Source: Cuspidothrix issatschenkoi CHARLIE-1 (lineage in GTDB: Bacteria; Cyanobacteriota; Cyanobacteriia; Cyanobacteriales; Nostocaceae). Taken from it: a DNA stretch of 46,858 nucleotides. Position 1 is the stretch's first letter; every line of letters starts with the position of its first letter. Both the position numbers and the translations under genes were made by a program. The stretch spans positions 1 to 46,858 of the forward strand of contig NZ_PGEM01000028.1 in the NCBI RefSeq assembly GCF_002934005.1, given 5' to 3'. Under the pieces are notes generated by a model. The model ran no database searches. It had not been told where the DNA came from and saw only the letters and a list, made by a program, of their open reading frames with translations. Positions 8,013 through 16,917 of the stretch are shown piece after piece.

Positions 8013-9707
8013 GTGGTTTTGACCCAGATAACTCAGAGTGCGGTTAACTGCATAAATCCCCATTGTCAACGTCCCTATCCCCAACCCTGGGGAAACAAAT
8101 TCTGTAACAGTTGTGGCGCACCGCTATACCTGTTAGACCGTTATTTCTCCCTAAAACGCCTTGGTGAAGGGGGATTTGCCCAAATTTACACGATTTGGGA
8201 TGAAAAAACACAAACAGAAAAAGTGCTAAAGGTGCTGGTGGAGACTTCACCGAAAGCGCTGGAATTGTTCATGCAAGAAGCGGAAGTTTTAAGTAGTTTC
8301 CGTAGCTCCGGCGTGCCTAAAGTTGAGGCTGATGGTTATTTTCAAATTAATTTGGTTAATCCTAAACCCCATCAATTACCTTGTTTGGTGATGGAAAAAA
8401 TCAATGGCTATACTTTAGAGGAAGTATTAAAAAATTCTCCTCAAGGTTGTGCTGAAGATTTGGTAATTGGTTGGTTTATTCAAGTTGTGAAGATTTTGGA
8501 GGAATTGCATAAACGCCAAATTATTCATCGAGATATCAAACCTTCTAATTTAATGTTGCGTACTTCCTCACCTGCAACCCCTGCCAAGGATGATCAATTA
8601 GTATTAATTGATTTTGGCGGTGCTAAACAGTTTAGTGGTTCAGTTTTGCAATCGCATTCCACCTCTACACGATTATACTCTTCCGGTTATAGCCCTCAAG
8701 AACAAGTTCGCGGTGGTAATGTTGGTCCAGCAGCAGATTTTTATGCGTTGGGTAGGACTATGATTCAATTACTTACAGGGAAATATCCCCCAGAATTGGA
8801 AGATAGTCTCACAGGCAAATTACAATGGCGTAATTACCGACACATTAACCCAGATTTAGCCGATTTGCTAGATGAAATGGTGGAAGATGATGTAAAATCG
8901 CGCCCAGCCCATGCCGCTATTATTCACAAGCGATTAATTAAAATTGCTTCTCCATCATCAGGTAAAAATTTATTTACACACACCAGTAAAACCGTTACTA
9001 CATCCATTACAGATTTTACTCAAGCAGTCGGTAATACTACTTTATTTATTATTCAAGGCATATTCAAATCTTTATTAGCTTGTCTAATGACTGTTTGGGT
9101 AATGATGTTGACGAGTATTTGCGCGGTGCTAGGAACTATAATTGGTTTTGTATTGGCTTACCAAACCAGTTTAGGCGATCGCTGGCTAGCATTACTCGTC
9201 CATCAACTACCAAATTTAGTTGAAAATCAACCTTATATCGCCGCAGAGACCATAGTATATGCTTTTGCTGGTTTAGGCACAGGTTGGGGATTAACATTAT
9301 CTAGTTGCTTTGACCAAAAGCGACGGTTTCTCATTACATCTTTTATGGGATTAATCGGTTATAGTTTAGGCTGGATAGCTTGCCAATTCATCACCACAGA
9401 AAATAATGCCGAAACATTGGTAGTATGGATGTTAATTTCACTTCCCCTGCTTACCTTGGGTTTAGGTCTTCGCAGCCATAAAATAGCCTATACTGTAATT
9501 GCTGGTTTAGGTAGCGCCAACTTCATCGCTATTTTGGTACGTTTAGGGTTAGGACTACATTTATTCCATTTTGCCAGAGAACCCCAAGGACTGGATATAT
9601 TAGCACCCCTGGGCTTTTTTAGTTTTGTTAGTATCTTGCTTAGTTTGTGCTTAAGTATAAGTTATTACTTTATTGTTCCTTGCTTACGCTGGCTGGGTTG
9701 GCGGTAA
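8013..9707 (+). CDS. membrane Ser/Thr protein kinase with N-terminal 4-Cys zinc ribbon
   Basis: A 564-aa Hanks-type kinase starting at GTG. Residues 13-34 carry C13, C18, C31 and C34, the 4-Cys prefix seen in many cyanobacterial kinases. The kinase domain spans about 43-310: glycine loop GEGGFAQIY (51-59), Lys K73, catalytic loop HRDIKPSN (172-179), DFGG at 200-203 and an activation segment ending SSGYSPQEQVRGG. The DFG motif reads D-F-G-G and the catalytic residues are intact, so it should be active. Residues 345-560 hold about six hydrophobic helices, placing the kinase on the cytoplasmic face of a membrane. Its substrate and signal are unknown. No operon partner is close. Confidence 0.9.
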   Translation: MVLTQITQSAVNCINPHCQRPYPQPWGNKFCNSCGAPLYLLDRYFSLKRLGEGGFAQIYTIWDEKTQTEKVLKVLVETSPKALELFMQEAEVLSSFRSSGVPKVEADGYFQINLVNPKPHQLPCLVMEKINGYTLEEVLKNSPQGCAEDLVIGWFIQVVKILEELHKRQIIHRDIKPSNLMLRTSSPATPAKDDQLVLIDFGGAKQFSGSVLQSHSTSTRLYSSGYSPQEQVRGGNVGPAADFYALGRTMIQLLTGKYPPELEDSLTGKLQWRNYRHINPDLADLLDEMVEDDVKSRPAHAAIIHKRLIKIASPSSGKNLFTHTSKTVTTSITDFTQAVGNTTLFIIQGIFKSLLACLMTVWVMMLTSICAVLGTIIGFVLAYQTSLGDRWLALLVHQLPNLVENQPYIAAETIVYAFAGLGTGWGLTLSSCFDQKRRFLITSFMGLIGYSLGWIACQFITTENNAETLVVWMLISLPLLTLGLGLRSHKIAYTVIAGLGSANFIAILVRLGLGLHLFHFAREPQGLDILAPLGFFSFVSILLSLCLSISYYFIVPCLRWLGWR

Positions 9708-10019
9708 TGCTATTCCTGCCTGTTACTAAAAACACAGATACCCCCGGTTCTTTTAAACTATGAACCAGGGGTATCTCATATTTGGTAGACTATAAATCTT
9801 TCGGTATACAAAGTTGATACTACTATACACCCTTTATTCCCATTTGCATAGTTCTGTAATAACAATTTATATAACTTTTGTCAACTCTTTATCATGTCTT
9901 TATATTTAAGCCGCGCCAAAGTGGCAAAATTCCTTGTTAGTCTTGTTACAACAGTAGCATTTTCACTATAAACAGTTATTTATGATGAAAAACAGAGTTA
10001 GGGAATTAAATTTTTTTTC
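9708..10019. other. 312-base gap between the kinase and the M20 hydrolase
   Basis: Contains the hairpin at 9737-9775 and otherwise AT-rich DNA that should carry the hydrolase promoter. No ORF, tRNA or repeat was recognised in the rest. Confidence 0.5.
9737..9775 (+). terminator. strong hairpin after the kinase gene
   Basis: GATACCCC-c-GGTTC pairs with GAACC-a-GGGGTATC around an 11-nt loop, 30 bases after the stop codon. There is no U-run directly after it, so it could act as a terminator or as a 3'-end stabiliser. Confidence 0.55.
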
Positions 10020-11207
10020 ATGCTAAACCGAATTAAAGAATTAACAACAAGTATATCACCCCGTTTAGTCGAAATTCGCCGACATATTCATACACATCCA
10101 GAACTGAGCGGAGAAGAATATCAAACGGCTGCTTTTATTGCAGGTGTATTATCAGCCAATGGCTTGCACGTAGAAGAAGGTATAGGTAAAACAGGCGTAA
10201 TTGGTGAATTAAAAGGGACTCAACCTAGTGATAAAATATTGGCAATTCGCACCGATATGGATGCCTTGCCCATTCAAGAACGCACAAATTTAGACTATGC
10301 TTCTCGCATTTCTGGAGTCATGCACGCTTGTGGCCATGATATTCATACTACCGTGGGTTTGGGAACAGCGATGGTACTTTCCCAAATTGCCCCAGACTTA
10401 GGGGGAAAAGTACGGTTTTTATTTCAACCAGCAGAGGAAATTGCCCAAGGTGCAACCTGGATGGTAAAAGATGGAGTAATGAATGATGTTGCAGCTATTT
10501 TGGGGTTACACGTTTTTCCTTCCATTCCTGCGGGTTCGGTGGGTATTCGCTACGGTGCGCTAACAGCAGCCGCAGACAGTTTGGAAATTACCATTATTGG
10601 TGAATCTGGACATGGTGCGCGTCCCCATGAAGCTATAGATGCAATTTGGATTGCAGCACAAGTAATTACATCATTACAACAAGCAATTAGTCGGACTCAA
10701 AACCCATTGCGTCCCGTAGTATTAAGTATTGGACAAATTAATGGGGGAAGAGCGCCAAATGTCATTGCTGATAAAGTACAGTTATTAGGGACAGTGCGAT
10801 CGCTTCATCCAGAAACCCGCGATAAACTACCAGCATGGATTGAAAATATAGTTGCTAATGTTTGTAATTCCTATAATGCCAAATATCAAGTTAATTATCG
10901 TCAAGGTGTACCCAGTGTACAAAATGATAATGCCTTAACACAATTATTACAATCATCAGCAGAAGAAGCTTGGACTAATGATTGTGTGCAAATTTTACCA
11001 GAACCATCTTTAGGTGCAGAAGATTTTTCTGTTTATTTAGAACACGCTCCTGGTTCAATGTTTCGTTTAGGTGTAGGCTATGAAGATAGAATAATTAATC
11101 ATCCCTTGCATCATCCACAATTTGAAGTTGATGAATCTGCTATTATTACGGGAGTAGTGACCTTGGCTTATGCAGCTTATAAATATTGGCTAAATTCAGA
11201 ACTATGA
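10020..11207 (+). CDS. M20-family metallo-amidohydrolase (hippurate/IAA-amino acid hydrolase type)
   Basis: A 395-aa peptidase family M20D enzyme that hydrolyses N-acyl amino acids or similar amides. Metal-binding and catalytic signatures are all present: RTDMDALPIQE (77-87), HACGHDIHT (102-110), QPAEE (136-140), GLHVFP (162-167) and a final His in LHHPQFEVDE (about 362-371). A dimerisation or lid domain occupies about 180-300, with HGARPHEAIDA. No signal peptide is seen, so it is cytoplasmic. The physiological substrate cannot be read from sequence; cyanobacterial members are usually annotated as N-acyl-L-amino acid amidohydrolase. Length is usual for the family. No good ribosome-binding site is seen before ATG 10020. 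Confidence 0.9.
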   Translation: MLNRIKELTTSISPRLVEIRRHIHTHPELSGEEYQTAAFIAGVLSANGLHVEEGIGKTGVIGELKGTQPSDKILAIRTDMDALPIQERTNLDYASRISGVMHACGHDIHTTVGLGTAMVLSQIAPDLGGKVRFLFQPAEEIAQGATWMVKDGVMNDVAAILGLHVFPSIPAGSVGIRYGALTAAADSLEITIIGESGHGARPHEAIDAIWIAAQVITSLQQAISRTQNPLRPVVLSIGQINGGRAPNVIADKVQLLGTVRSLHPETRDKLPAWIENIVANVCNSYNAKYQVNYRQGVPSVQNDNALTQLLQSSAEEAWTNDCVQILPEPSLGAEDFSVYLEHAPGSMFRLGVGYEDRIINHPLHHPQFEVDESAIITGVVTLAYAAYKYWLNSEL

Positions 11208-11348
11208 TTTGGGTGATTATTTTGATGAAGATGATTAATTATTTTCATGAATTGAACTAATCATCAACATCAGAAACATCATAAAAATCACAGCAATTAT
11301 AGTCCTTGGTTACTGTTGAAATAAATTCAAAATATCAGACTGTCAATT

Positions 11349-11663
11349 ATGCCACCTATCGAGCCTTTAGATTCTACCACATCAGAAACAAGTACTAATA
11401 ATTGGTACTTAGTGAGTGTCCGTTCTAAAAAAAGAGAAGTATTTTTAAAATATCTCAAATTAGCAATTACTCAAAATCAACTACAGGATTTAATCATAGA
11501 TATCAAAAGTCCCCAAGATTTAGTTTATGAAGATATTGTCTTATTAAAAATAAGTAATTTCAAAACTGCTTATATCCAACTCAAAAAAATCGAATGTTTC
11601 CAAAATATTGAACGTAAACCTTTAGCCCAAGCACAAGTAAATAGAATGCTAGGTATGGGATAA
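11349..11663 (+). CDS. NusG N-terminal (NGN)-like small protein
   Basis: A 104-aa protein. From residue 18, NNWYLVSVRSKKREVFLKYL and the following DLIIDIKSPQ resemble the start of NGN domains (WYxVxVxxGxExxVxxxLE...). Unlike NusG there is no KOW domain, and the usual aromatic core after the middle is only partly kept. It could be a truncated NusG paralogue acting on transcription or a small protein that only shares the fold. It precedes a coupled pair (50-aa membrane peptide and DUF167) by about 45 bases and may be co-transcribed with them. Confidence 0.5.
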   Translation: MPPIEPLDSTTSETSTNNWYLVSVRSKKREVFLKYLKLAITQNQLQDLIIDIKSPQDLVYEDIVLLKISNFKTAYIQLKKIECFQNIERKPLAQAQVNRMLGMG

Positions 11664-11707
11664 AATTTGTTATAGTAGGTAATGGGTAATAGAACACAGA
11701 TTCATTA

Positions 11708-11860
11708 ATGTTATATTCCCAACAAACAAAATTAATTATCATTTCTATACTCATCGTCACAGCGATGGGTTTTTTCTATTGCTTGGCAGGAGTTTACTTA
11801 TTATATTTTAGGTTCTTTTATGGGTTAGTTGTGGTTAAAAAAACTCCAAGGAATAGATAA
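11708..11860 (+). CDS. 50-aa membrane peptide overlapping the DUF167 gene
   Basis: ATG 11708 to TAA 11858-11860. Residues 9-34 form one hydrophobic helix ([19 protein letters not shown]), followed by [17 protein letters not shown], a basic tail. The stop codon overlaps the ATG of the next gene (taATG), the classic layout of translational coupling. No family is recognised. The combination of a clean helix, a positive tail and overlap with a conserved gene argues for a real coding sequence too short for usual gene callers. Confidence 0.55.
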   Translation: MLYSQQTKLIIISILIVTAMGFFYCLAGVYLLYFRFFYGLVVVKKTPRNR

Positions 11861-12084
11861 TGCAAAAAAGAGTAAAAGTTAAACCAAATGCCAAACAGCA
11901 AAAGATTGAAGAATTAGCAGATGGGAGTTTAAATGTACATCTAAAATCACCACCCGTAGATGGTAAAGCCAATGAAGAGTTAATTAAACTATTAGCAAAA
12001 AATTTTGATGTTCCTAAATCATCAATCAGAATTAAATCTGGGGCAACCTCTCGACAAAAATTAATTGAAATTGATGATATTTAG
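11860..12084 (+). CDS. DUF167/YggU family protein
   Basis: A 74-aa protein matching the YggU/DUF167 (COG1872) family: [33 protein letters not shown] and the end [21 protein letters not shown]. It is a conserved small alpha/beta protein of unknown role. Length is slightly short, as in cyanobacterial members. The start is fixed by the overlap with the 50-aa membrane ORF, which suggests coupled translation. Confidence 0.85.
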   Translation: MQKRVKVKPNAKQQKIEELADGSLNVHLKSPPVDGKANEELIKLLAKNFDVPKSSIRIKSGATSRQKLIEIDDI

Positions 12085-12258
12085 AAACAGGTAAAAGGCA
12101 AGAGGCAATAATTTTTACCAATTACCAATTACCTATCTAAATACAGCAGTTTCGAGGTAAATGAGGTACAAACTGAAAACCCCAATATGGCTTACGCTGC
12201 GCTATCAAACAGCAACAGTATTTCACCTCCTGCCTCCTGCCTTCTGCCTCCTAGTGTA

Positions 12259-13107
12259 TTAACCTACTTCTGATGGAGTGGGGATAACACCATCAATGTG
12301 AGATAGACTATTAATGGTATAACGCTGTTCAGGAACTGGATAACCAGCCTCTCCAAAGGTTTCACAAATAGCTTTATTAGTGTCGAAATAGACTTGCCAA
12401 TAGTGAGCATTATTGCAATAAGGACGGACTGCTAGTACGGGACCAGCTAAGTTAAAGGTGAGAATTTCTACTTCTGGGGCGGGATCTTTTATAACATTAG
12501 GAATTTGGCTAATTTTAGCTTTCAAAAGAGCGATCGCCTGATTATGATCTACATCATGAGCTAATTGAGCCAACAAATCAACCCGCCGATAAGGATTAGT
12601 TGAGTAATTCTGAATATTATCAGAAAATATTTTGTTATTGGCCACAATTGTCATCACGTTATCAAGCGTATTGATCGAAGTTACAAACAGTCCAATTTCG
12701 GCAACTGTTCCTGTTACCTCTCCAGCAGTGATAAAATCACCAACTTTGAAAGGTTGAAAAACAACTAAAAATGCTCCCGCTGCAAAGTTTGCCAACAGTC
12801 CTCCCCATGCTGCACCAATAGCAATACCAGCAGCAGCCAGCAACGCAGCAAAGGAAGTTGTTTCCACACCAAAGAAGCCAAGAATTGCGACAACTAGAAC
12901 AATTCTTAATGTCACGGAAATGATATTTAACAAATAGTGAACCAGTGTCGGTTCAATATGTTGGCTGATAAAACCACGTTTTAATAGCCTTATGCTAAAT
13001 TCAATTAATTTCTGAGCAACTATCCAAAGAAGAATTGCACCAACAACTTTAAATCCAAAAGTAGTTAATAGCTCGATAACTACTTTACCAATCTGTTGAA
13101 AATCCAT
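12259..13107 (-). CDS. small-conductance mechanosensitive channel (MscS family)
   Basis: A 282-aa MscS-type channel. Three N-terminal helices (about 8-30, 55-80, 85-120) end in the pore helix with the Gly/Ala pattern AAAGIAIGAAWGGLLANFAAG. The beta domain follows with FKVGDFITAGEVTGTVAEIG, VTSINTLDNVMTIVANN and NPYRRVD, then an alpha/beta C-terminal domain (residues 180-270). It releases solutes on hypo-osmotic shock and sits in the plasma membrane. Length matches E. coli MscS (286 aa). It is transcribed alone, divergent from leuB. Confidence 0.92.
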   Translation of the reverse strand: MDFQQIGKVVIELLTTFGFKVVGAILLWIVAQKLIEFSIRLLKRGFISQHIEPTLVHYLLNIISVTLRIVLVVAILGFFGVETTSFAALLAAAGIAIGAAWGGLLANFAAGAFLVVFQPFKVGDFITAGEVTGTVAEIGLFVTSINTLDNVMTIVANNKIFSDNIQNYSTNPYRRVDLLAQLAHDVDHNQAIALLKAKISQIPNVIKDPAPEVEILTFNLAGPVLAVRPYCNNAHYWQVYFDTNKAICETFGEAGYPVPEQRYTINSLSHIDGVIPTPSEVG

Positions 13108-13329
13108 AAATTATGTTTGTTTTTGTATTTTTAACACAATCACAATACAACCTAATTTCAGTAAAAAGACGGATAAATAATTTTTTTTTAATTTTTAGTT
13201 ACATCACATCTTAAATGGTGTTAATAACAGTCATATATGGGAAAAATATAGAAAAATTAAACATTCCATTTAGCACAATTCCTCGGTATGATGTTTTGTC
13301 TGCAAACATTTACCCAGCAAAACCTCACT

Positions 13330-14418
13330 ATGCCTCAAAACTACCGCATTACCCTACTCCCCGGCGATGGCATTGGCACCGAAATTATGGCTGTAGCCGT
13401 GGACGTGCTAAAAGTCATTGGTAAACGCTTTGATATTAGCTTTGAATTTTCCACAGCTTTAATTGGTGGCGCTGCTATTGACGAAACCGGGGAACCACTA
13501 CCTGCTGTGACATTGGAAGCTTGCCGTAATAGTGATTCTGTATTACTTGCAGCTATTGGTGGTTATAAATGGGATTCTCTGCCCTCTAATTTACGCCCAG
13601 AAGCGGGTTTATTAGGACTGCGGGCGGGTTTAGAACTATTTGCTAATTTACGTCCAGCGAAAATTCTCCCCCAGTTAATTGACGCCTCCACCTTGAAACG
13701 TGAAGTTGTGGAAGGTGTGGATATTATGGTCGTGCGCGAACTAACTGGGGGGATTTATTTTGGTAAACCCAAAGGTATTTTTGAAACAGAAACCGGAGAA
13801 AAACGCGGTGTAAATACTATGGTTTACAGTGAGTCAGAAATTGACCGTATTGGGCGCGTGGCTTTTGAAACGGCGCAAAAACGGGGAGGCAAACTTTGTT
13901 CTGTAGATAAAGCTAATGTATTAGAAGTATCTCAATTATGGCGCGATCGCATAACTCAACTATCCAGTCAATATCCCGATGTGGAATTATCTCATTTGTA
14001 TGTAGATAACGCCGCCATGCAATTAGTTCGCGCTCCCAAACAATTTGATACAATTGTGACAGGAAACTTATTTGGCGATATTCTTTCCGATGCTGCCGCC
14101 ATGCTCACAGGTAGTATAGGAATGTTGCCTTCTGCTAGTTTAGGTGCTGATGGGCCAGGTGTTTATGAACCAGTTCATGGTTCAGCCCCAGATATTGCTG
14201 GACAAGATAAAGCCAACCCCTTGGCGCAAGTTTTAAGTGCAGCAATGATGTTACGTTATGGTTTAGACCAACCAGCAGCAGCAGACTTAATTGAAAATAG
14301 TGTGTTACAAGTTTTACAACAAGGCTATCGCACAGGAGATATTATGTCCCCAGGAATGAAATTTGTCGGTTGTCGAGCTATGGGCGACGCACTGATAGAA
14401 ATTCTGGAGTTAAAATAA
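13330..14418 (+). CDS. leuB: 3-isopropylmalate dehydrogenase
   Basis: A 362-aa enzyme of leucine biosynthesis that oxidises and decarboxylates 3-isopropylmalate with NAD+. The start is placed at ATG 13330 ([16 protein letters not shown]) because the family begins there; an upstream in-frame ATG at 13288 would add 14 atypical residues. Signature motifs: GDGIG near the N-terminus, the substrate-binding arginines in [31 protein letters not shown], the metal-binding [15 protein letters not shown] and the NAD-binding [14 protein letters not shown]. It is complete and of normal length. A conserved small gene and pilD follow on the same strand. Confidence 0.97.
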   Translation: MPQNYRITLLPGDGIGTEIMAVAVDVLKVIGKRFDISFEFSTALIGGAAIDETGEPLPAVTLEACRNSDSVLLAAIGGYKWDSLPSNLRPEAGLLGLRAGLELFANLRPAKILPQLIDASTLKREVVEGVDIMVVRELTGGIYFGKPKGIFETETGEKRGVNTMVYSESEIDRIGRVAFETAQKRGGKLCSVDKANVLEVSQLWRDRITQLSSQYPDVELSHLYVDNAAMQLVRAPKQFDTIVTGNLFGDILSDAAAMLTGSIGMLPSASLGADGPGVYEPVHGSAPDIAGQDKANPLAQVLSAAMMLRYGLDQPAAADLIENSVLQVLQQGYRTGDIMSPGMKFVGCRAMGDALIEILELK

Positions 14419-14505
14419 CATTACATCGCAAATCTGGGAATTTTAGCATTTCTTGTTAAAACTTTCAGATACACTAATAGCAAATCTATAAATAAAAAGC
14501 CAATT

Positions 14506-14766
14506 GTGTACGCTTTACAACAAGATCAGGCAAATTTTACCCCCCCAAAAAAGCCCCCGTCTTTAGTTGATCCGGCTGTAATTCGGGCTGCTAGTCAGAT
14601 TTATTATACCTACTGTGGAGTACATCCCGAAATAGTAGGCAAAGCCACCGGAGTCGCAATTAGTCGGGTAACTCATCGAGGTAAAGTGATTTTTACCCAG
14701 TATCCAGTTCTATTACCACAGGAATGTTTTGTCGCCTTAAATCAAATTGAATCCTATATGTATTAG
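14506..14766 (+). CDS. conserved small protein of unknown function
   Basis: An 86-aa protein beginning at GTG 14506 (VYALQQDQANF...). A proline- and lysine-rich stretch (PPKKPPSLVDP) is followed by VIRAASQIYYTYCGVHPEIVGK and SRVTHRGKVIFTQYPVLLP. No known domain or membrane helix is recognised. It lies between leuB and the prepilin peptidase gene on the same strand, 26 bases before the latter, so co-transcription is likely. The GTG start is the only in-frame one near the 5' end. Confidence 0.65.
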   Translation: MYALQQDQANFTPPKKPPSLVDPAVIRAASQIYYTYCGVHPEIVGKATGVAISRVTHRGKVIFTQYPVLLPQECFVALNQIESYMY

Positions 14767-14792
14767 TCAATTAACCACTGACAAATAACAAT

Positions 14793-15614
14793 ATGGACAT
14801 CTTGATCAACATTCCCGCCAGTATTATTGTCTTTGCTTTGGGTGCATCTCTCGGTAGTTTTATTAACGTTGTCGTTTATCGGCTACCGACTGGGCTATCA
14901 GTGCTGTGGCCACCTTCTCGCTGTCCCAAGTGTTTTAATAGGTTAAAAGCCTATGATAATGTCCCGGTTTTCGGTTGGTTGTGGTTAAAAGGGCGATGTC
15001 GTTATTGTCAAACTAAAATTTCCCGTCGTTATCCATTAGTAGAGACATTAACAGGCATAATATTTTTAATAGTATTTTGGGTTTTTCAATTTTCAATTTT
15101 CACCCTGGGTTATTGGGCTTTTTGTAGTTGGTTATTGGCTTTATCCCTCATAGATTTAGATACAATGACCTTACCTAACCCCCTGACTAAATCGGGATTA
15201 ATGCTCGGAATAATCTTTCAGGTGGCTATTGGTTGGTTGTCGGAACCGACTCTAGGGGGATTGGCAAAACGCTTAATGACGGGAATAGCTGGTGCTGTAG
15301 TGGGTTTATGGCTGTTTGATGCGATCGCCTTTTTAGGTTCTCTAGCTTTTGGCAAAACAGTCATGGGTGCAGGTGATGCTAAATTAACCGCCATGATCGG
15401 AGCATGGTTAGGATGGCGTTGTTTATTACTAGCCGGCTTTATTTCCTGCCTTTTAGGAGTATTAGTAGGAGGAGGAGCAATTATCCTTTCACGTCACCAA
15501 ATGGGTCAAAAAATGCCTTTTGGTCCATTCCTAGCATTAGGTGCGGTAATCACAGTTTTTAGCGGTGAAACTATTTTGTCCCACTATATGAGATTATTTT
15601 TGCCTGGATCTTAA
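14793..15614 (+). CDS. pilD: prepilin peptidase / N-methyltransferase (A24)
   Basis: A 273-aa membrane aspartic protease that cleaves type IV prepilins and methylates the new N-terminus. The N-terminal LGASLGSFINVVVYRLP motif is typical. A zinc-binding set C44, C47, C69, C72 sits in the first cytoplasmic loop. Catalytic aspartates are in LIDLDTMTLPN (D121/D123) and MGAGDAKL (D195). About seven further hydrophobic helices follow. All functional residues are intact. In cyanobacteria type IV pili serve phototaxis, hormogonium motility and DNA uptake. The gene sits 26 bases after the 86-aa gene. Confidence 0.95.
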   Translation: MDILINIPASIIVFALGASLGSFINVVVYRLPTGLSVLWPPSRCPKCFNRLKAYDNVPVFGWLWLKGRCRYCQTKISRRYPLVETLTGIIFLIVFWVFQFSIFTLGYWAFCSWLLALSLIDLDTMTLPNPLTKSGLMLGIIFQVAIGWLSEPTLGGLAKRLMTGIAGAVVGLWLFDAIAFLGSLAFGKTVMGAGDAKLTAMIGAWLGWRCLLLAGFISCLLGVLVGGGAIILSRHQMGQKMPFGPFLALGAVITVFSGETILSHYMRLFLPGS

Positions 15615-15901
15615 AAATCACCTTTTTAATCTTTTTTTGCCTCATCCTGATGATTTTATCTGGCCAAACCTCTACTACCCCTGACTGTAGCTGGCATTAC
15701 CTCATCAAGATTTTAGATTTTGGTAATATCCAAGTAGTCAGAACTATGACTTTCATGATTTTTATGATTTTTATGATTAACTAATCATCTAAATAACAAC
15801 AATCACATAAATCAAACCATCATCCCAATCACACTAATCACATAAATCATAGTTCTGACATTTATCCCCATCAAAGCAATCACACAAATCATAAGATAAA
15901 A
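15615..15901. other. 287-base gap before accD with an inverted-repeat element
   Basis: Apart from the repeat at 15737-15859, only AT-rich DNA. It includes ggtaatatcc and several short ATGATT/AATCAT direct and inverted repeats. Confidence 0.5.
15737..15859. repeat. inverted repeat built of ATGATTTTT units
   Basis: GTCAGAACTATGA (15737-15749) is the exact reverse complement of TCATAGTTCTGAC (15847-15859). The left side continues into tandem nonamers (atgatttttatgattttt), the right into spaced AATCACAnAAATCA units. It is 42 bases upstream of accD and may be a MITE or a regulatory palindrome. Confidence 0.65.
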
Positions 15902-16855
15902 ATGGCAAACAACGAAGAATCACGCGGTTTAAAGTCTCTATTTGATTGGTTCGCAAATCGGCGTAAATCAGGAAGTACCAATTTAGAACGCCAAGAAAGA
16001 GAAATTGCCGATGGTTTATGGCATAAATGCCCTAAGTGTGGTGTTTTAGCCTATACAAAAGATTTAAGAGCTAATCAAATGGTCTGTGGGGAATGTGGTC
16101 ATCATAATCGCGTTGATAGTGATGAACGTATCCGCCAATTAATTGATGCCAATACCTGGAATCCATTGGATGAGCATTTACGCCCTACAGATCCCTTACA
16201 ATTCCGCGATCGCAAACCCTACAGTGATCGCCTCCGAGAAACACAGGATAAACTCGGACTGATAGATGCTGTAAAAACCGGTTTAGGACAAATTAATAAT
16301 TTACCTATTGCTTTAGGAGTGATGGACTTCCGGTTTATGGGCGGTAGTATGGGTTCTGTCGTCGGGGAAAAACTCACCCGCATGATTGAACAAGCTACCC
16401 AACGCCGTTATCCTGTCGTTATTATCTGCACATCTGGCGGTGCGAGAATGCAGGAAGGAATGCTGTCTTTAATGCAAATGGCGAAAATCTCCGCCGCCCT
16501 ACAACGTCACCGGGATTCTCGACTATTATATATTCCCGTTTTAACCAATCCCACCACCGGGGGTGTAACCGCTAGTTTTGCCATGTTGGGTGATATCATC
16601 ATCGCTGAACCCAAAGCCACAATTGGTTTTGCTGGTAGACGAGTAATTGAACAAACCCTCAGAGAAAAACTACCAGAAGATTTCCAAACGGCTGAGGACT
16701 TACTGAAACATGGTTTTGTGGATGATATAGTCCCCCGCACACAATTAAAAAATACTTTGGCACAACTAATTGCCCTCCATCAACCCGCACCCACAACTAC
16801 ATCCAACATGGTTTTGTGGGAAAGTATGAAATTAAGTCATACTGCTGTTGAGTAG
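15902..16855 (+). CDS. accD: acetyl-CoA carboxylase carboxyltransferase subunit beta
   Basis: A 317-aa subunit of the heteromeric acetyl-CoA carboxylase, the first step of fatty acid synthesis. The N-terminal zinc ribbon has C43, C46, C62 and C65 (KCPKCG...VCGECGHH). The crotonase-fold catalytic part shows [44 protein letters not shown] and [11 protein letters not shown]. All residues expected for function are present, and length is normal. It acts in the cytoplasm with AccA, AccB and AccC, none of which is in the window. Confidence 0.97.
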   Translation: MANNEESRGLKSLFDWFANRRKSGSTNLERQEREIADGLWHKCPKCGVLAYTKDLRANQMVCGECGHHNRVDSDERIRQLIDANTWNPLDEHLRPTDPLQFRDRKPYSDRLRETQDKLGLIDAVKTGLGQINNLPIALGVMDFRFMGGSMGSVVGEKLTRMIEQATQRRYPVVIICTSGGARMQEGMLSLMQMAKISAALQRHRDSRLLYIPVLTNPTTGGVTASFAMLGDIIIAEPKATIGFAGRRVIEQTLREKLPEDFQTAEDLLKHGFVDDIVPRTQLKNTLAQLIALHQPAPTTTSNMVLWESMKLSHTAVE

Positions 16856-16917
16856 GAAGGGAAGCAGGGGGGGAGAATTATATTTTTCTTCCTTCTGAAC
16901 TCCTGACTCCTAACCAA

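Noticed and set aside
13215-13424. 69-aa ORF in front of leuB
   Set aside because: Out of frame with leuB, overlaps its true start, and its C-terminal text ([17 protein letters not shown]) is a shadow of the leuB reading frame.
15737-15859. CRISPR array
   Set aside because: The repeated units are 9 bp and contiguous or irregular, with no uniform spacers; it is an inverted-repeat element.
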